From: Amycolatopsis taiwanensis DSM 45107
GTDB taxonomy: Bacteria > Actinomycetota > Actinomycetes > Mycobacteriales > Pseudonocardiaceae
NCBI RefSeq assembly: GCF_000519205.1
Contig: NZ_JAFB01000041.1
Span: 20,186 to 84,185 of the forward strand
Length of the DNA: 64,000 nt
Direction: 5' to 3'
Shown here: positions 17,354 to 25,832 of the stretch, piece after piece
How positions within the stretch are numbered: the stretch's first letter is position 1
Layout of the letters: every line of letters starts with the position of its first letter
Made by a program: the position numbers and the translations under genes
Notes under the pieces: generated by a model
The model's input: the letters and a program-made list of their open reading frames with translations, nothing else
Database searches by the model: none
What the model was told of the DNA's origin: nothing

Positions 17354-19105
17354 TCAGGAGCGGACGAGCTTCACCAGATGCGCGACGGCTTCGTCGACGG
17401 CGATCTCCGTGCGCTCGCCCGACTCGCGGTCCTTGACCTCCACGACCCCCTTGGCCAGGCCGCGACCCACCACCAGGATAGTCGGCACGCCGATCAGCTC
17501 GGCGTCGGCGAACTTCACGCCCGGAGTGGACTTGCGGTCGTCCAGCAGCACCTGGACACCGGCGGCGTCCAGGTCCGCCGCGAGCTTCTCCGCCCCGGCC
17601 GCCACCGCGTCGTCCTTGCCCGCGATCACCACGTGCACGTCGAACGGCGCCACGGCGCGCGGCCACACCAGGCCGAGCTCGTCGTTGTGCTGCTCGGCGA
17701 TCGCCGCGACGAGCCGGGAGACGCCGATGCCGTAGGAACCCATGGTGATCCGGACCGGCTTCGAGTCGGCGCCGAGCGCGTCGAGGGAGAACGCGTCGGC
17801 GTACTTGCGGCCGAGCTGGAAGATGTGCCCGATCTCGATGCCGCGCGCCGCGACGAGCGTGCCGTGCCCGTCCGGCGAGGCGTCGCCCTCCCGCACCTCG
17901 GCGGCCTCGATCGTGCCGTCGGGGGTGAAGTCGCGGCCGGCGACGAGGTCCACCACGTGGTGGTCGGGCTTGTCCGCGCCGGTCACCCACGCCGTACCGG
18001 TCACCACCCGCGGGTCCACCAGGTAGCGGACCCCGTTGTCCCGCAACGACTTCGGGCCGATGTAGCCCTTCACCAGGAAGGGGTTCGCGGCGAAGTCGGC
18101 CTCGTCGAGCAAGGCGACCTCGGCGGGCTCGAGGGAGGCTTCCAGCCGCTTCTGGTCGACCTCCCGGTCACCGGGGACCCCGATGCCGAGAATCTGCCAG
18201 TCCTGCTCGCCCGGCTGGCGGATCTTCACCATCACGTTCTTGAGCGTGTCGGCGGCGGTGAACGTGCGGCCCAGTTCGGTCTTGAAGTTGAGGAACTCGA
18301 CCAGGCTGTCGATGGTCGGCGTGTTCGGCGTGTAGTGCGGCTGGGCCTCGGGCAGCCCCTCGACGGGCCGCTCGGGCGGCGGCGGGGTCACCACGGCCTC
18401 GACGTTGGCCGCGAAGGCCGACTCGGTGCTGCGGACGTAGGTGTCCTCACCCGTCTCGGCGACCGCGAGGAACTCCTCCGACGCCGACCCGCCCATCGCG
18501 CCGGAGGTCGCCGCGACGATCACGTAATCGAGCCCGAGCCGGTCGAAGATCTTGATGTAGGCCTCGCGGTGCAGCTCGTAGGAGTGCTTGAGGCCGTCGT
18601 CGTCGAGGTCGAAGGAGTAGGAGTCCTTCATGACGAACTCGCGACCCCGCAGGATCCCGGCCCGCGGGCGCGCCTCATCGCGGTACTTGGTCTGGATTTG
18701 GTACAGGACGACCGGGTAGTCCTTGTACGAGCTGTACTCGCCCTTCACGGTGAGGGTGAACAGCTCCTCGTGGGTGGGGCCGAGCAGGTAGTCGGCGCCC
18801 TTGCGGTCCTTGAGCCGGAACAGGCTGTCGCCGTACTCGGTCCAGCGGCCGGTGGCCTCGTAGGGCTCGCGGGGCAGCAGCGCCGGGAACTGGATCTCCT
18901 GCCCGCCGATCGCATTCATCTCCTCGCGCACCACGTTCTCGATGTTGCGCAGCACGCGCATGCCGAGCGGGAGCCAGGAGTAGCCGCCTGGGGCGACACG
19001 GCGGACATAGCCGGCGCGCACCAGCAGCTTGTGACTGGGCACTTCGGCGTCCGCCGGATCCTCACGCAGGGTGCGAAGGAACAGCGACGACATCCTGGTG
19101 ATCAC
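17354..19105 (-). CDS. proS: Prolyl-tRNA synthetase, bacterial type
   Basis: Charges tRNA-Pro. The 583-aa enzyme starts GTG 19105 (MITRMSSLFLRTLREDPADA) after GAGGAGCGTCCC, matching actinobacterial orthologues. Class II motif 2 appears as FRDEARPRAGILRGREF-like sequence (YRDEARPRAG) and motif 3 as GSYGIGVSRL. Between them lies the INS editing domain (about 225-405) that removes mischarged alanine, followed by the C-terminal anticodon-binding domain. Full length and single copy in style. Its upstream open frame to 19153 is not part of the protein. Confidence 0.95.
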   Translation of the reverse strand: MITRMSSLFLRTLREDPADAEVPSHKLLVRAGYVRRVAPGGYSWLPLGMRVLRNIENVVREEMNAIGGQEIQFPALLPREPYEATGRWTEYGDSLFRLKDRKGADYLLGPTHEELFTLTVKGEYSSYKDYPVVLYQIQTKYRDEARPRAGILRGREFVMKDSYSFDLDDDGLKHSYELHREAYIKIFDRLGLDYVIVAATSGAMGGSASEEFLAVAETGEDTYVRSTESAFAANVEAVVTPPPPERPVEGLPEAQPHYTPNTPTIDSLVEFLNFKTELGRTFTAADTLKNVMVKIRQPGEQDWQILGIGVPGDREVDQKRLEASLEPAEVALLDEADFAANPFLVKGYIGPKSLRDNGVRYLVDPRVVTGTAWVTGADKPDHHVVDLVAGRDFTPDGTIEAAEVREGDASPDGHGTLVAARGIEIGHIFQLGRKYADAFSLDALGADSKPVRITMGSYGIGVSRLVAAIAEQHNDELGLVWPRAVAPFDVHVVIAGKDDAVAAGAEKLAADLDAAGVQVLLDDRKSTPGVKFADAELIGVPTILVVGRGLAKGVVEVKDRESGERTEIAVDEAVAHLVKLVRS

Positions 19106-19368
19106 TTGGGACGCTCCTCGAGGGCCGTTACACGTTGTGCCAAGGGTAGTCAACCCCGCGCGGCTTGCTGCAACCGGTTATCGCACGTGACGCCCATCTG
19201 AGTAACGAGACGTCATATGACGGGACAGGCCGGCAAAGCAAGCCGACCACCGAGCGCGCGCTATCGGGGCGACACGGCGCCGTTCAGTGGAGGGTGCCAC
19301 AACATCGCCAGGAGCGCCCTGGCGACCCGATCGGGGTTGCGCGCAAACTCGCGGAGAAGATGACTGTC

Positions 19369-20259
19369 ATGACGACTCGAGTCCTGCTGCCCTGGTCCGA
19401 TCTGTCCGTGCCGGACGCGATCAGCGCGTCGTACTACGACGGCTCCGGAACGCCACCGGAAGTGGACGACGTCGAGTTCTACGTCCTCCCTTACGACAGT
19501 GGCCCCGAACCGCCGAAGCTCATCTCGGCGATGCCGTCGCTGCGGGTCGTGCAAACGCTGTCGGCGGGGTACGACAACCTCCTGCCCCTGATCCGCCCGG
19601 GGGTGCAGCTCGCCAACGGGCGCGGCCTGCACGATCTCAGCGTCGCCGAGCACACGCTGGCCCTGGTTCTCGCCGCGCAGCGGGACTTGCCCCGCTGGTT
19701 CGAGCAGCAGCGGACGGGCCGGTGGAGCCGCGCTCACACCCGGTCACTGGCCGACGCGCGGGTGCTGCTGGTCGGCCACGGGTCCATCGGCCAGGCGATC
19801 GAGCGTTACCTGCGGGCCGGTGAAGCGGAGGTGGTGCCCGTCGCCCGGACCGCGCGGCCGGGTGTGCACGGCATCGAAGACCTTCCGGAGCTGCTCCCGT
19901 CCGCGGAGATCGTGATCCTCGTGGTCCCGGACACCCCGCAGACCCGGGGACTGCTGGGCGCGGCGGAGCTCGCCCTGCTGCCCGACGACGCCCTGGTGGT
20001 CAACGTGGGCCGGGGCACCGCCGTCGACACCGCGGCCCTGACCAGCGAGGTCACCCGGGGCCGCCTGCGGACCGCCCTCGACGTGCTCGACCCCGAACCG
20101 CTACCCGCCGGCCATCCACTGTGGACCGCGCCCGGCGCGATCATCACGCCCCATGTGGCCGGCGGATCGGCGTCCTTCTACCCGCGGGCGCGACGGTTGG
20201 TGGAAGACCAGTTGGCCCGGTTCGCGGAGGGACGCCCACTGCTGAACGTCGTGGTGTAG
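19369..20259 (+). CDS. D-isomer-specific 2-hydroxyacid dehydrogenase
   Basis: NAD(P)-dependent reductase of 2-oxo acids, 296 aa. It has the Rossmann motif GHGSIGQAIE (about 140-149), the catalytic Arg-loop NVGRGTAVDTAAL, the Glu/Asp region ALDVLDPEPLP, and the catalytic His in ITPHVAGGS. The catalytic domain is a little short compared with the usual 310-330 aa. Start ATG 19369; ATG 19360 is also possible and sits closer to GGAG. Substrate not predictable; close relatives are annotated as glyoxylate/hydroxypyruvate reductases. Confidence 0.87.
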   Translation: MTTRVLLPWSDLSVPDAISASYYDGSGTPPEVDDVEFYVLPYDSGPEPPKLISAMPSLRVVQTLSAGYDNLLPLIRPGVQLANGRGLHDLSVAEHTLALVLAAQRDLPRWFEQQRTGRWSRAHTRSLADARVLLVGHGSIGQAIERYLRAGEAEVVPVARTARPGVHGIEDLPELLPSAEIVILVVPDTPQTRGLLGAAELALLPDDALVVNVGRGTAVDTAALTSEVTRGRLRTALDVLDPEPLPAGHPLWTAPGAIITPHVAGGSASFYPRARRLVEDQLARFAEGRPLLNVVV

Positions 20260-20284
20260 CCACGGTGTGTCCCCGCTTCCGGCA

Positions 20285-20389
20285 CGCGAGTTCCCGATTC
20301 AGACCGCCGAGTTCCCGGCTCAGACCGCCGAGTTCCCGATTCAGACCGTCGAGTTCTTGGTTCGGCGAAGCGAATTCCACGTTCGCGAC
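20285..20389. repeat. 21-bp degenerate tandem repeat array
   Basis: Five head-to-tail units start at 20285, 20306, 20327, 20348 and 20369; the first three are nearly identical (core GAGTTCCCGATTCAGACC) and the last two decay. It begins 25 bp after the dehydrogenase stop codon. Because 21 is a multiple of three, each frame reads as a repeated heptapeptide, but no gene start supports translation. The rest of 20390-20700 holds only a small GC hairpin near 20537-20556 and the P-loop relic. Confidence 0.85.
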
Positions 20390-20599
20390 GCCACACCCCG
20401 ACATCCTTGTCCAGAGCGAACCGCCAAGCGCTGCGCCACCGGCGGCCGGGGTCGACGCGAAGGCCACCTCATGCAAGCCGCTCGCCGATCTCGTTCGAGG
20501 TCTCAGGAGTGCGTGGTGAACTGATTTCGCGTCATTTCTCGCGCGGGCCCCGCGAGCGCGGGTCGTGGTTCTGGGACCTGAACGGTGCGGGCGATGGGC

Positions 20600-20659
20600 T
20601 CGGACCGGCCCCGGTGGCATGGGCAAGACCCGGCCGGCGATGCTGAACCTCATCCGGTA
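20600..20659 (+). pseudogene. Relic of an AfsR-type P-loop
   Basis: One plus-strand frame reads TGPGGMGKTRPAMLNLIR then stop. The first ten residues equal the Walker A segment of the AfsR-like protein encoded at 28199-31081 (TGPGGMGKTR), and 19 bases are identical in DNA. No other part of an NB-ARC gene is visible, so this is either a short recombination scar or coincidence. Confidence 0.35.
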
Positions 20660-20761
20660 GGGCGCGTCCTTTTAGGACGGCTCGGCGAGCGTAGACGCCG
20701 GCTTATGCGCATGAGCATTTCAGCTATGGTCCGGCCCGACCGCCCAGGCTTGACTGGGTGC

Positions 20762-21601
20762 ATGTCCGACAACGAACAGAAGCAGATCCTGGTCCTCGGC
20801 GCCACGGGCAAGACCGGTCGCCGGGTCGTCGACCGGCTTGCCGCCCGCGACATCCCGGTGCGCGCCGGATCCCGCGCCGGTGCACCCCCGTTCGACTGGA
20901 CCGACCGGGACACCTGGTCGCCGGTGTTGCGCGGCATCGAGTCGGTTTACCTGACCTACCAACCGGATCTGGCGATCCCGGAAGCCGCCGAAGCGGTCGG
21001 TTCCTTCGCGGAACTGGCGGTGCGCACCGGGATCCGGCGGCTGGTGCTGCTATCCGGGCGCGGCGAGCCCGGTGCGCGGAAGGCGGAAAAGGCCGTGCAG
21101 GACTCCGGCGCAGAGTGGACGGTCGTGCGCGCGAGTTGGTTCGCCCAGAACTTCAGCGAGGACTACCTGGTGGATCCCGTGCGCGATGGCGAGGTGATGC
21201 TCCCGGCCGGCGAGGTGCCGGAACCGTTCGTCGACGCCGAAGACATCGCCGATGTCGTGGCCGCGGCCCTGACCGGTGACGGCCACGGCGGCGAAGTCTA
21301 CGAGCTGACCGGCCCACGACTACTCACCTTCGCCGACGCGGTCAATGAGATCGCCGCTGCGGCGGGCCGGAACATCGGCTATGTGCCGGTTCCCGCCGAG
21401 CATTACGCGGCCGCGCTGGCCGAGCACGGCCTGCCACTCGAGGTCGTGTCTCTGCTAACCCACCTCTTCACCGAAGTGCTGGACGGCCGCAACGCCCACC
21501 TGAGCGATGGAGTCCAGCGGGCGCTCCAGCGCGAACCCCGCGACTTCGCGGACTACGCACGGCGAACCGCGGCGACCGGCGTCTGGGCGAAGGTCCACTG
21601 A
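20762..21601 (+). CDS. NmrA-like NAD(P)-binding protein
   Basis: A 279-aa short-chain-type protein with a single Rossmann domain. The nucleotide motif GATGKTGRRVVDRL (about 14-27) and the second-half motif WTVVRASWFAQNFSEDYL are typical of the NmrA/azoreductase-like family that contains redox sensors and NAD(P)H-dependent reductases; the Tyr-x3-Lys of classical SDRs is absent. Start ATG 20762 (MSDNEQKQILVLGATG). Followed by a hairpin at 21618-21648. Confidence 0.83.
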   Translation: MSDNEQKQILVLGATGKTGRRVVDRLAARDIPVRAGSRAGAPPFDWTDRDTWSPVLRGIESVYLTYQPDLAIPEAAEAVGSFAELAVRTGIRRLVLLSGRGEPGARKAEKAVQDSGAEWTVVRASWFAQNFSEDYLVDPVRDGEVMLPAGEVPEPFVDAEDIADVVAAALTGDGHGGEVYELTGPRLLTFADAVNEIAAAAGRNIGYVPVPAEHYAAALAEHGLPLEVVSLLTHLFTEVLDGRNAHLSDGVQRALQREPRDFADYARRTAATGVWAKVH

Positions 21602-21617
21602 GGAGGATCGACGAAGC

Positions 21618-21648
21618 GGGCCACCTCCTGCGAGGAGGGAGGTGGCCC
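21618..21648. terminator. Hairpin between convergent genes
   Basis: GGGCCACCTCC (21618-21628) pairs perfectly with GGAGGTGGCCC (21638-21648), 11 bp with a 9-nt loop. It separates the NmrA-like gene from the convergent gene at 21688 and probably terminates both; no T tract. Confidence 0.65.
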
Positions 21649-21687
21649 TCAGCGGTCCGGCTTGGTGCGGTCACTGCGGGCCCGCGT

Positions 21688-22713
21688 TCACCGTCGTCCT
21701 CGGAAAGCTCCTGACCAGGCGTTGAGGAGTCGGTTCGCCGAGCCGCCGACCGGTCCGACGGCGTCGGCCAGCGTTTCCGCATCGGGTAGTTCGGCCTGGT
21801 CCACCGCGGACACCGCCTGCGCGGCGTCGTCGATGGTGCTGGAGCAGACCGAAAGCAGGTAGTCCGGCACGGTCAAGGCCGCGTCGGTGCAGCCCACCAC
21901 CGGCGTGCCGGCCGCGGCGATCAGCGGGAACACCGTGCCCGGGATGCCGATCGCGGCTTCCGCCCTGGCCGCTGCCTGCACCGACGGAACATCGCTGATC
22001 TCGTACTGGCTCCACAGCGCCCGGTCTTCCCGGGGATGCAAGCCGACCAGAATGCGCTTTCCGGCGGCCTGGAGCCGCTGCGCCGCGGCCAGCAGGAGTT
22101 CGGTTCCCGGAGCGGCACCACCGGTGTCATCGGCATACGTGACGCTGGTGAGCACCAGCACCAAGCCCGGTTCCGGGGCGTGCTGCGGCAGCGCGTCGGT
22201 CTGTGGCGACCCGACGACCTCGATCTCGCGACGAGTTCCGAGGTACTCGCCGAACGCCCGCGCTTCCGCCGGCGACGACGAGGTGATCGTGTGCAGCCGG
22301 GGGCGCACCTGCTTGGCCCGGGCGGCTTCCTCCGGTTGCAGGTAGGCCAGCGAGCTGGCCGCCAGCGGAAACCGGCGGAACCGCGCGGCGCATTCCGCGG
22401 GCCAATCGTCGGCGCCGGTGATCACCAGCAGGTCGGCGCGCGGAGCCGAGTCCGGTAGTGCGGTCCGCACCGGATCGTCCGGGTCGATCTTGGAGAAATC
22501 CGGCACCAGTTGAATCAGCTGCCAGCCACGACGTTCGGCTTCGGCCAGCAGCGGCCGGACGTGGTAGGTGCCCCACGGTTCGTTCGTCGCGATCAGCACC
22601 CGCACCGGTGTGCCGGCGCCCGCGGTGCCCCCCAGCGCGACAAGGCCCGCCCCGGCCAACGCGCCGCCCAGCACCGCCCGGCGGGACAGCGCTACGTGCT
22701 CAGCAATTCTCAT
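21688..22713 (-). CDS. Tat-exported protein with glycosyltransferase-like fold, unknown
   Basis: A 341-aa protein with a twin-arginine signal, LSRRAVLGGALAGAGLVALGG, then a mature region that looks like the N- and C-terminal lobes of a GT-B or CDP-glycerophosphotransferase fold: VRVLIATNEPWGTYHVRPLLAEAERRGW near the start, GSPQTDALP in the middle and AIGIPGTVFPLIAAAGTPVVG near the end. Export of such a fold by Tat is unusual, so it may bind rather than transfer sugars. ATG 22713. The 137 bp upstream holds nothing recognisable. Confidence 0.6.
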   Translation of the reverse strand: MRIAEHVALSRRAVLGGALAGAGLVALGGTAGAGTPVRVLIATNEPWGTYHVRPLLAEAERRGWQLIQLVPDFSKIDPDDPVRTALPDSAPRADLLVITGADDWPAECAARFRRFPLAASSLAYLQPEEAARAKQVRPRLHTITSSSPAEARAFGEYLGTRREIEVVGSPQTDALPQHAPEPGLVLVLTSVTYADDTGGAAPGTELLLAAAQRLQAAGKRILVGLHPREDRALWSQYEISDVPSVQAAARAEAAIGIPGTVFPLIAAAGTPVVGCTDAALTVPDYLLSVCSSTIDDAAQAVSAVDQAELPDAETLADAVGPVGGSANRLLNAWSGAFRGRR

Positions 22714-22850
22714 GATCGCAAGCTACGTGGCCGAGTGAACCAGGACGTGAACCTCCGGCGAACATGCGGCCCACCGCCGTGGCGGTCATACCGGCGAGTC
22801 AGCGGTAGCTGAGTTGATGCGGACAACAGCGACACGGCCCCGGTATCGGA

Positions 22851-23963
22851 TCAGCCGACCACATCGACCACCGAGTTGGTCACCGACGTCGAGGTGATCA
22901 GGGTGCCGGCCGGCAGCCCGCCTGGCTCATCGTCGACCTGGATCATGCGCTGACCGACGAACTGTCCGGTCTCGGGATCGATGATGATGTCCCGGCGCCG
23001 GCCTCCCGACGTGACGCCGAGCGCGATTCCCTGACGACCGTCCAAATTGGCCAGCTGCTCGGTCACGCGCAGCTCGGGCAGCAGGGCGAGCGCCTGGTAG
23101 ATCGCGGCGCGCAGGTCAGCGGGCACGAGGCCGCTGCTGAGCAGCATCGCGCTGCGTTGGAGCGCGATTTCGCCCTGGTCATCGGACACGCCGTCATCGA
23201 GCGCCGTCAGCAGCGCGTTCGGGTCGCGCGGCAGCGTGGCCAACCAGGCGGAGGTGGGCTCCTTCCAGTGACCCGCCTGCGCGCAGGAGGGTTCGCGATT
23301 CGACAACACACCGTCGAAGTCGCCGCAGGGGGCACTGATCCGGCCGTCCGGGGGACCGAACTGGTTGGTATCCGTGCCGGTGGAGGCGGCCTGCTCGGCC
23401 GAGCCGACGACCCACTTTCGCTTGCCGGTCTTCTCGTTGTCCCGTACCCAGTCCTGAGTCTCGTCACGGGGAATCCAGGTCCGGGTGACGGACTCGTCGA
23501 GCCACGCGAGGTGCCGGCCGTCCTCGGCCTCCACCTGGGCCACCCCCCAGGTGCGTTCGGCGACGTAACGGTACTGCCCGGGCCCCCAGGGGGCGTCCCG
23601 TTCGGTGATGGTCGCGCCGGCCGCCTGCCGAAGCGTTTGGGCGGCGGCCGCCGCGGGCGGGGTCCCGCCGGTCAGCGGGTTGCCGATCACGATGGCGGCG
23701 GCGGCCACGGCGATGACGGCAGCGGCGGCGACCAGGCTCCGCCGGAACCCGCGCTGCTTGCGCGTGACGACTGTTTCCCTGGCGAGAGCCTCCCCCAGCC
23801 GCGCACGGGCAGTTCTCAGCGCCGGGTCAAGTGGCTGCCCGCTGCTGGGCGGCCCGGGCAGTTCGGCGAGCGCGGCGTCGAGTTCGCCTTCGGTCCAGAC
23901 GACCCGCACCGGGTCCATCCCGCCGTCCCGGCCGCCGGCCATGCTGTTGTCGTGTTCAGTCAT
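22851..23963 (-). CDS. CU044_5270-family membrane protein, probable anti-sigma partner
   Basis: A 370-aa protein with a cytoplasmic N terminus of about 75 residues, one membrane helix (about 77-97) and an extracytoplasmic domain. This architecture and the C-terminal block RRRDIIIDPETGQFVGQRMI match the CU044_5270 family, which is regularly encoded after ECF sigma factors in actinomycetes and is thought to control them. Start ATG 23963 overlaps the end of the sigma gene by 8 bp, indicating coupled translation. Two Cys in the outer domain (CGDFDG, PSCAQAG) may sense redox state. Confidence 0.8.
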   Translation of the reverse strand: MTEHDNSMAGGRDGGMDPVRVVWTEGELDAALAELPGPPSSGQPLDPALRTARARLGEALARETVVTRKQRGFRRSLVAAAAVIAVAAAAIVIGNPLTGGTPPAAAAAQTLRQAAGATITERDAPWGPGQYRYVAERTWGVAQVEAEDGRHLAWLDESVTRTWIPRDETQDWVRDNEKTGKRKWVVGSAEQAASTGTDTNQFGPPDGRISAPCGDFDGVLSNREPSCAQAGHWKEPTSAWLATLPRDPNALLTALDDGVSDDQGEIALQRSAMLLSSGLVPADLRAAIYQALALLPELRVTEQLANLDGRQGIALGVTSGGRRRDIIIDPETGQFVGQRMIQVDDEPGGLPAGTLITSTSVTNSVVDVVG

Positions 23964-24573
23964 CGTGATCTTTCCTAGGGTTGGCGCTGCCCGTGATCGC
24001 CGCATGGCCGCGCAACCACCGGCGGACCCGGTGCAGCCGGGACCGCACCGTGCCCGCCGGGATGTCGAGCGCCTCGGCCACTTCGCTCGTGCTCAGTTCG
24101 GCCCAGCTCACCAGCAACAGCACGTCGCGGTCGCCGGGTGCCAGCTCGGCAAGCGCGCCGGCCAGCTGCCTGGCCCGGGATGCGGCGTCGACCCGGTCGG
24201 TCACCCGGCCCGCGTGCTCCTCGTGGACCTCGCTCTGCCCCGCCGCCCGTGCGGTGGCCCGCAGCGCGCGGACTTCCGTTCGCAAGTAGTGGCGCAGCAG
24301 ATTGGTGGCGATCCCGTACAGCCAGGACCGCACACCCGCCCTGGCCGGGTCGTAGCTCTTCCGTTGCTGTAAGGCGATCACGAAGGTGTCGCCGACCAGG
24401 TCCTCCGCGGTGGTCGCCCCCACCCGCCGGGCCAGGTAGCGGTGCAGGACACCGGCGTGCTCGTCGAACAGCCGGCCGAACACCCTGGCCAGGTCCGGTT
24501 GTGACAACCCGGCGAGGTCCGGTCGTTCGGTACCGGCCGACGGCTCCTCGGTTCGAGGCGGCACCGGCGTCAT
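23956..24573 (-). CDS. RNA polymerase ECF sigma factor
   Basis: A 205-aa sigma-70 family factor. Region 2 runs from LFDEHAGVLHRYLARRVGATTAEDLVGDTFVIAL to RSWLYGIATNLLRHYLR (about 35-100), and region 4 is LAPGDRDVLLLVSWAELSTSEVAEALDIPAGTVRSRLHRVR (about 140-185). ATG 24573 or GTG 24585 could be the start. Partnered with the CU044_5270 gene; the secreted sedolisin and its neighbour upstream are on the same strand and may be targets or co-operonic. Confidence 0.87.
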   Translation of the reverse strand: MTPVPPRTEEPSAGTERPDLAGLSQPDLARVFGRLFDEHAGVLHRYLARRVGATTAEDLVGDTFVIALQQRKSYDPARAGVRSWLYGIATNLLRHYLRTEVRALRATARAAGQSEVHEEHAGRVTDRVDAASRARQLAGALAELAPGDRDVLLLVSWAELSTSEVAEALDIPAGTVRSRLHRVRRWLRGHAAITGSANPRKDHDD

Positions 24574-24636
24574 TATGGAGTCCACATCCCCTGTTGCCCG
24601 CAGCCCGGCCCAGCGTTCACCGGCTCGCCTTACCGG

Positions 24637-25818
24637 CTACTCGAAGGCGGCAAGCCCGTTGGGGGTGCCGACACCCGTCGGACCGTCGTAGCCGGTCACG
24701 GCGGTGCACTGATAGTCGCCGCCACAGTCCATGACGGGCGTGGAGTTGCTGCCATCCGTCACGTCGTTGAGGCCGGAGGCGTGTGAGTACAGGTATGACG
24801 CGTCGGAGAACCGCGCTGGATCGCCGGCCAGGGCGATGATGCCCGCGATCAGCGGGGCCGAGGCACTGGTCCCCCCGGCCACCACCCAGCCGGGTGCGTC
24901 GTAGGTGTGGTACACGGCGACCCCGGTCCGCGGATCGGCGACCGCCGCCACATCCGCGACCATCCTCCCCGGGCAGTTGGCGTCCTGTTGCCACGCCGGC
25001 TTGTCCACCCACGCCGAGCATCCGCTGCCGGCATAAGCCCAGGCCGCTTCGGCCCAGCCCCGCTCGGTGTTCGCGGCCGTCAGCGTGGTGCCGCCCACCG
25101 CGATGACGTTGTCGTAGGCCGCCGGGACGTTCGGGATGCCATAGCCGCTGTCGCCGGAGGACGCCACGACGGCGATGCCGGGATGCCGGTAGCTGGTGGC
25201 GTACGCCTGCATGCCGTTGCTCTCGGAGGCGCCGTAACTGTTGGAGATCACGGTCGCGCCGAGCGCGGCCGCGGTGTCCACCGCGGCCGCCATGTCGGCG
25301 ACGCTCGGCGAATCGGCCTCGACCAGCAGGATGTGACAGGCCGAGCAGACCGCCGACACCATGTCCAGGTCGAGTGCGATCTCCGAGCCCCATCCCAGGT
25401 CCGTGGGCAGTGGCGATGCCTCGCCGGCCTGGTTGACCTTCCGGAAGCAACCGTTGCCCGTGGTGCACGGCGGCAGGCCATAGGCGGCCCGGTACACCGC
25501 CAGGTCCGCCTCGGCGTTCGGGTTGTCGCCGGCGTCCACGATCGCGACGGTCTGACCGTCGCCCCCGGCGTCCGGCAGCCGGTAGGCCGATCGGAGATCC
25601 GCCGGGCCGTAGCCCTGAGGGAGCGCGGTCCTGGCGCGCGGTCCGGCACCGCCGTGCACATCGGTGCGCAACTGCGCGAAACACCGGACGGTGCCGGGCG
25701 CGGCCGGGCCGCACACGTCGTGCACGTCCGCCGGGATCGGCTTTCCAGCGGCGTTGGCCGGTCCGGCGATCGCTGCGGCGAAGGCGACCACGAGCGCCGA
25801 AAGAAGAGCAAAACGCAT
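24637..25818 (-). CDS. Secreted sedolisin-type (S53) serine-carboxyl peptidase
   Basis: Exported endopeptidase of 393 aa with a Sec signal peptide (MRFALLSALVVAFAAAIAGPANA). It has the S53 catalytic set: Glu and Asp in EIALDLD (about 150), the oxyanion Asp in SSGDSG (about 220), and the nucleophile Ser in GGTSASAP (about 315). The usual 180-residue S53 propeptide is missing; only about 60 residues precede the mature-like ALPQGYGPADLRSAY. Four or more Cys suggest disulfides. Start ATG 25818 after AAGGAG; a longer open frame upstream overlaps the neighbour and is rejected. Confidence 0.85.
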   Translation of the reverse strand: MRFALLSALVVAFAAAIAGPANAAGKPIPADVHDVCGPAAPGTVRCFAQLRTDVHGGAGPRARTALPQGYGPADLRSAYRLPDAGGDGQTVAIVDAGDNPNAEADLAVYRAAYGLPPCTTGNGCFRKVNQAGEASPLPTDLGWGSEIALDLDMVSAVCSACHILLVEADSPSVADMAAAVDTAAALGATVISNSYGASESNGMQAYATSYRHPGIAVVASSGDSGYGIPNVPAAYDNVIAVGGTTLTAANTERGWAEAAWAYAGSGCSAWVDKPAWQQDANCPGRMVADVAAVADPRTGVAVYHTYDAPGWVVAGGTSASAPLIAGIIALAGDPARFSDASYLYSHASGLNDVTDGSNSTPVMDCGGDYQCTAVTGYDGPTGVGTPNGLAAFE

Positions 25819-25832
25819 CGGAACTCCTTGGG

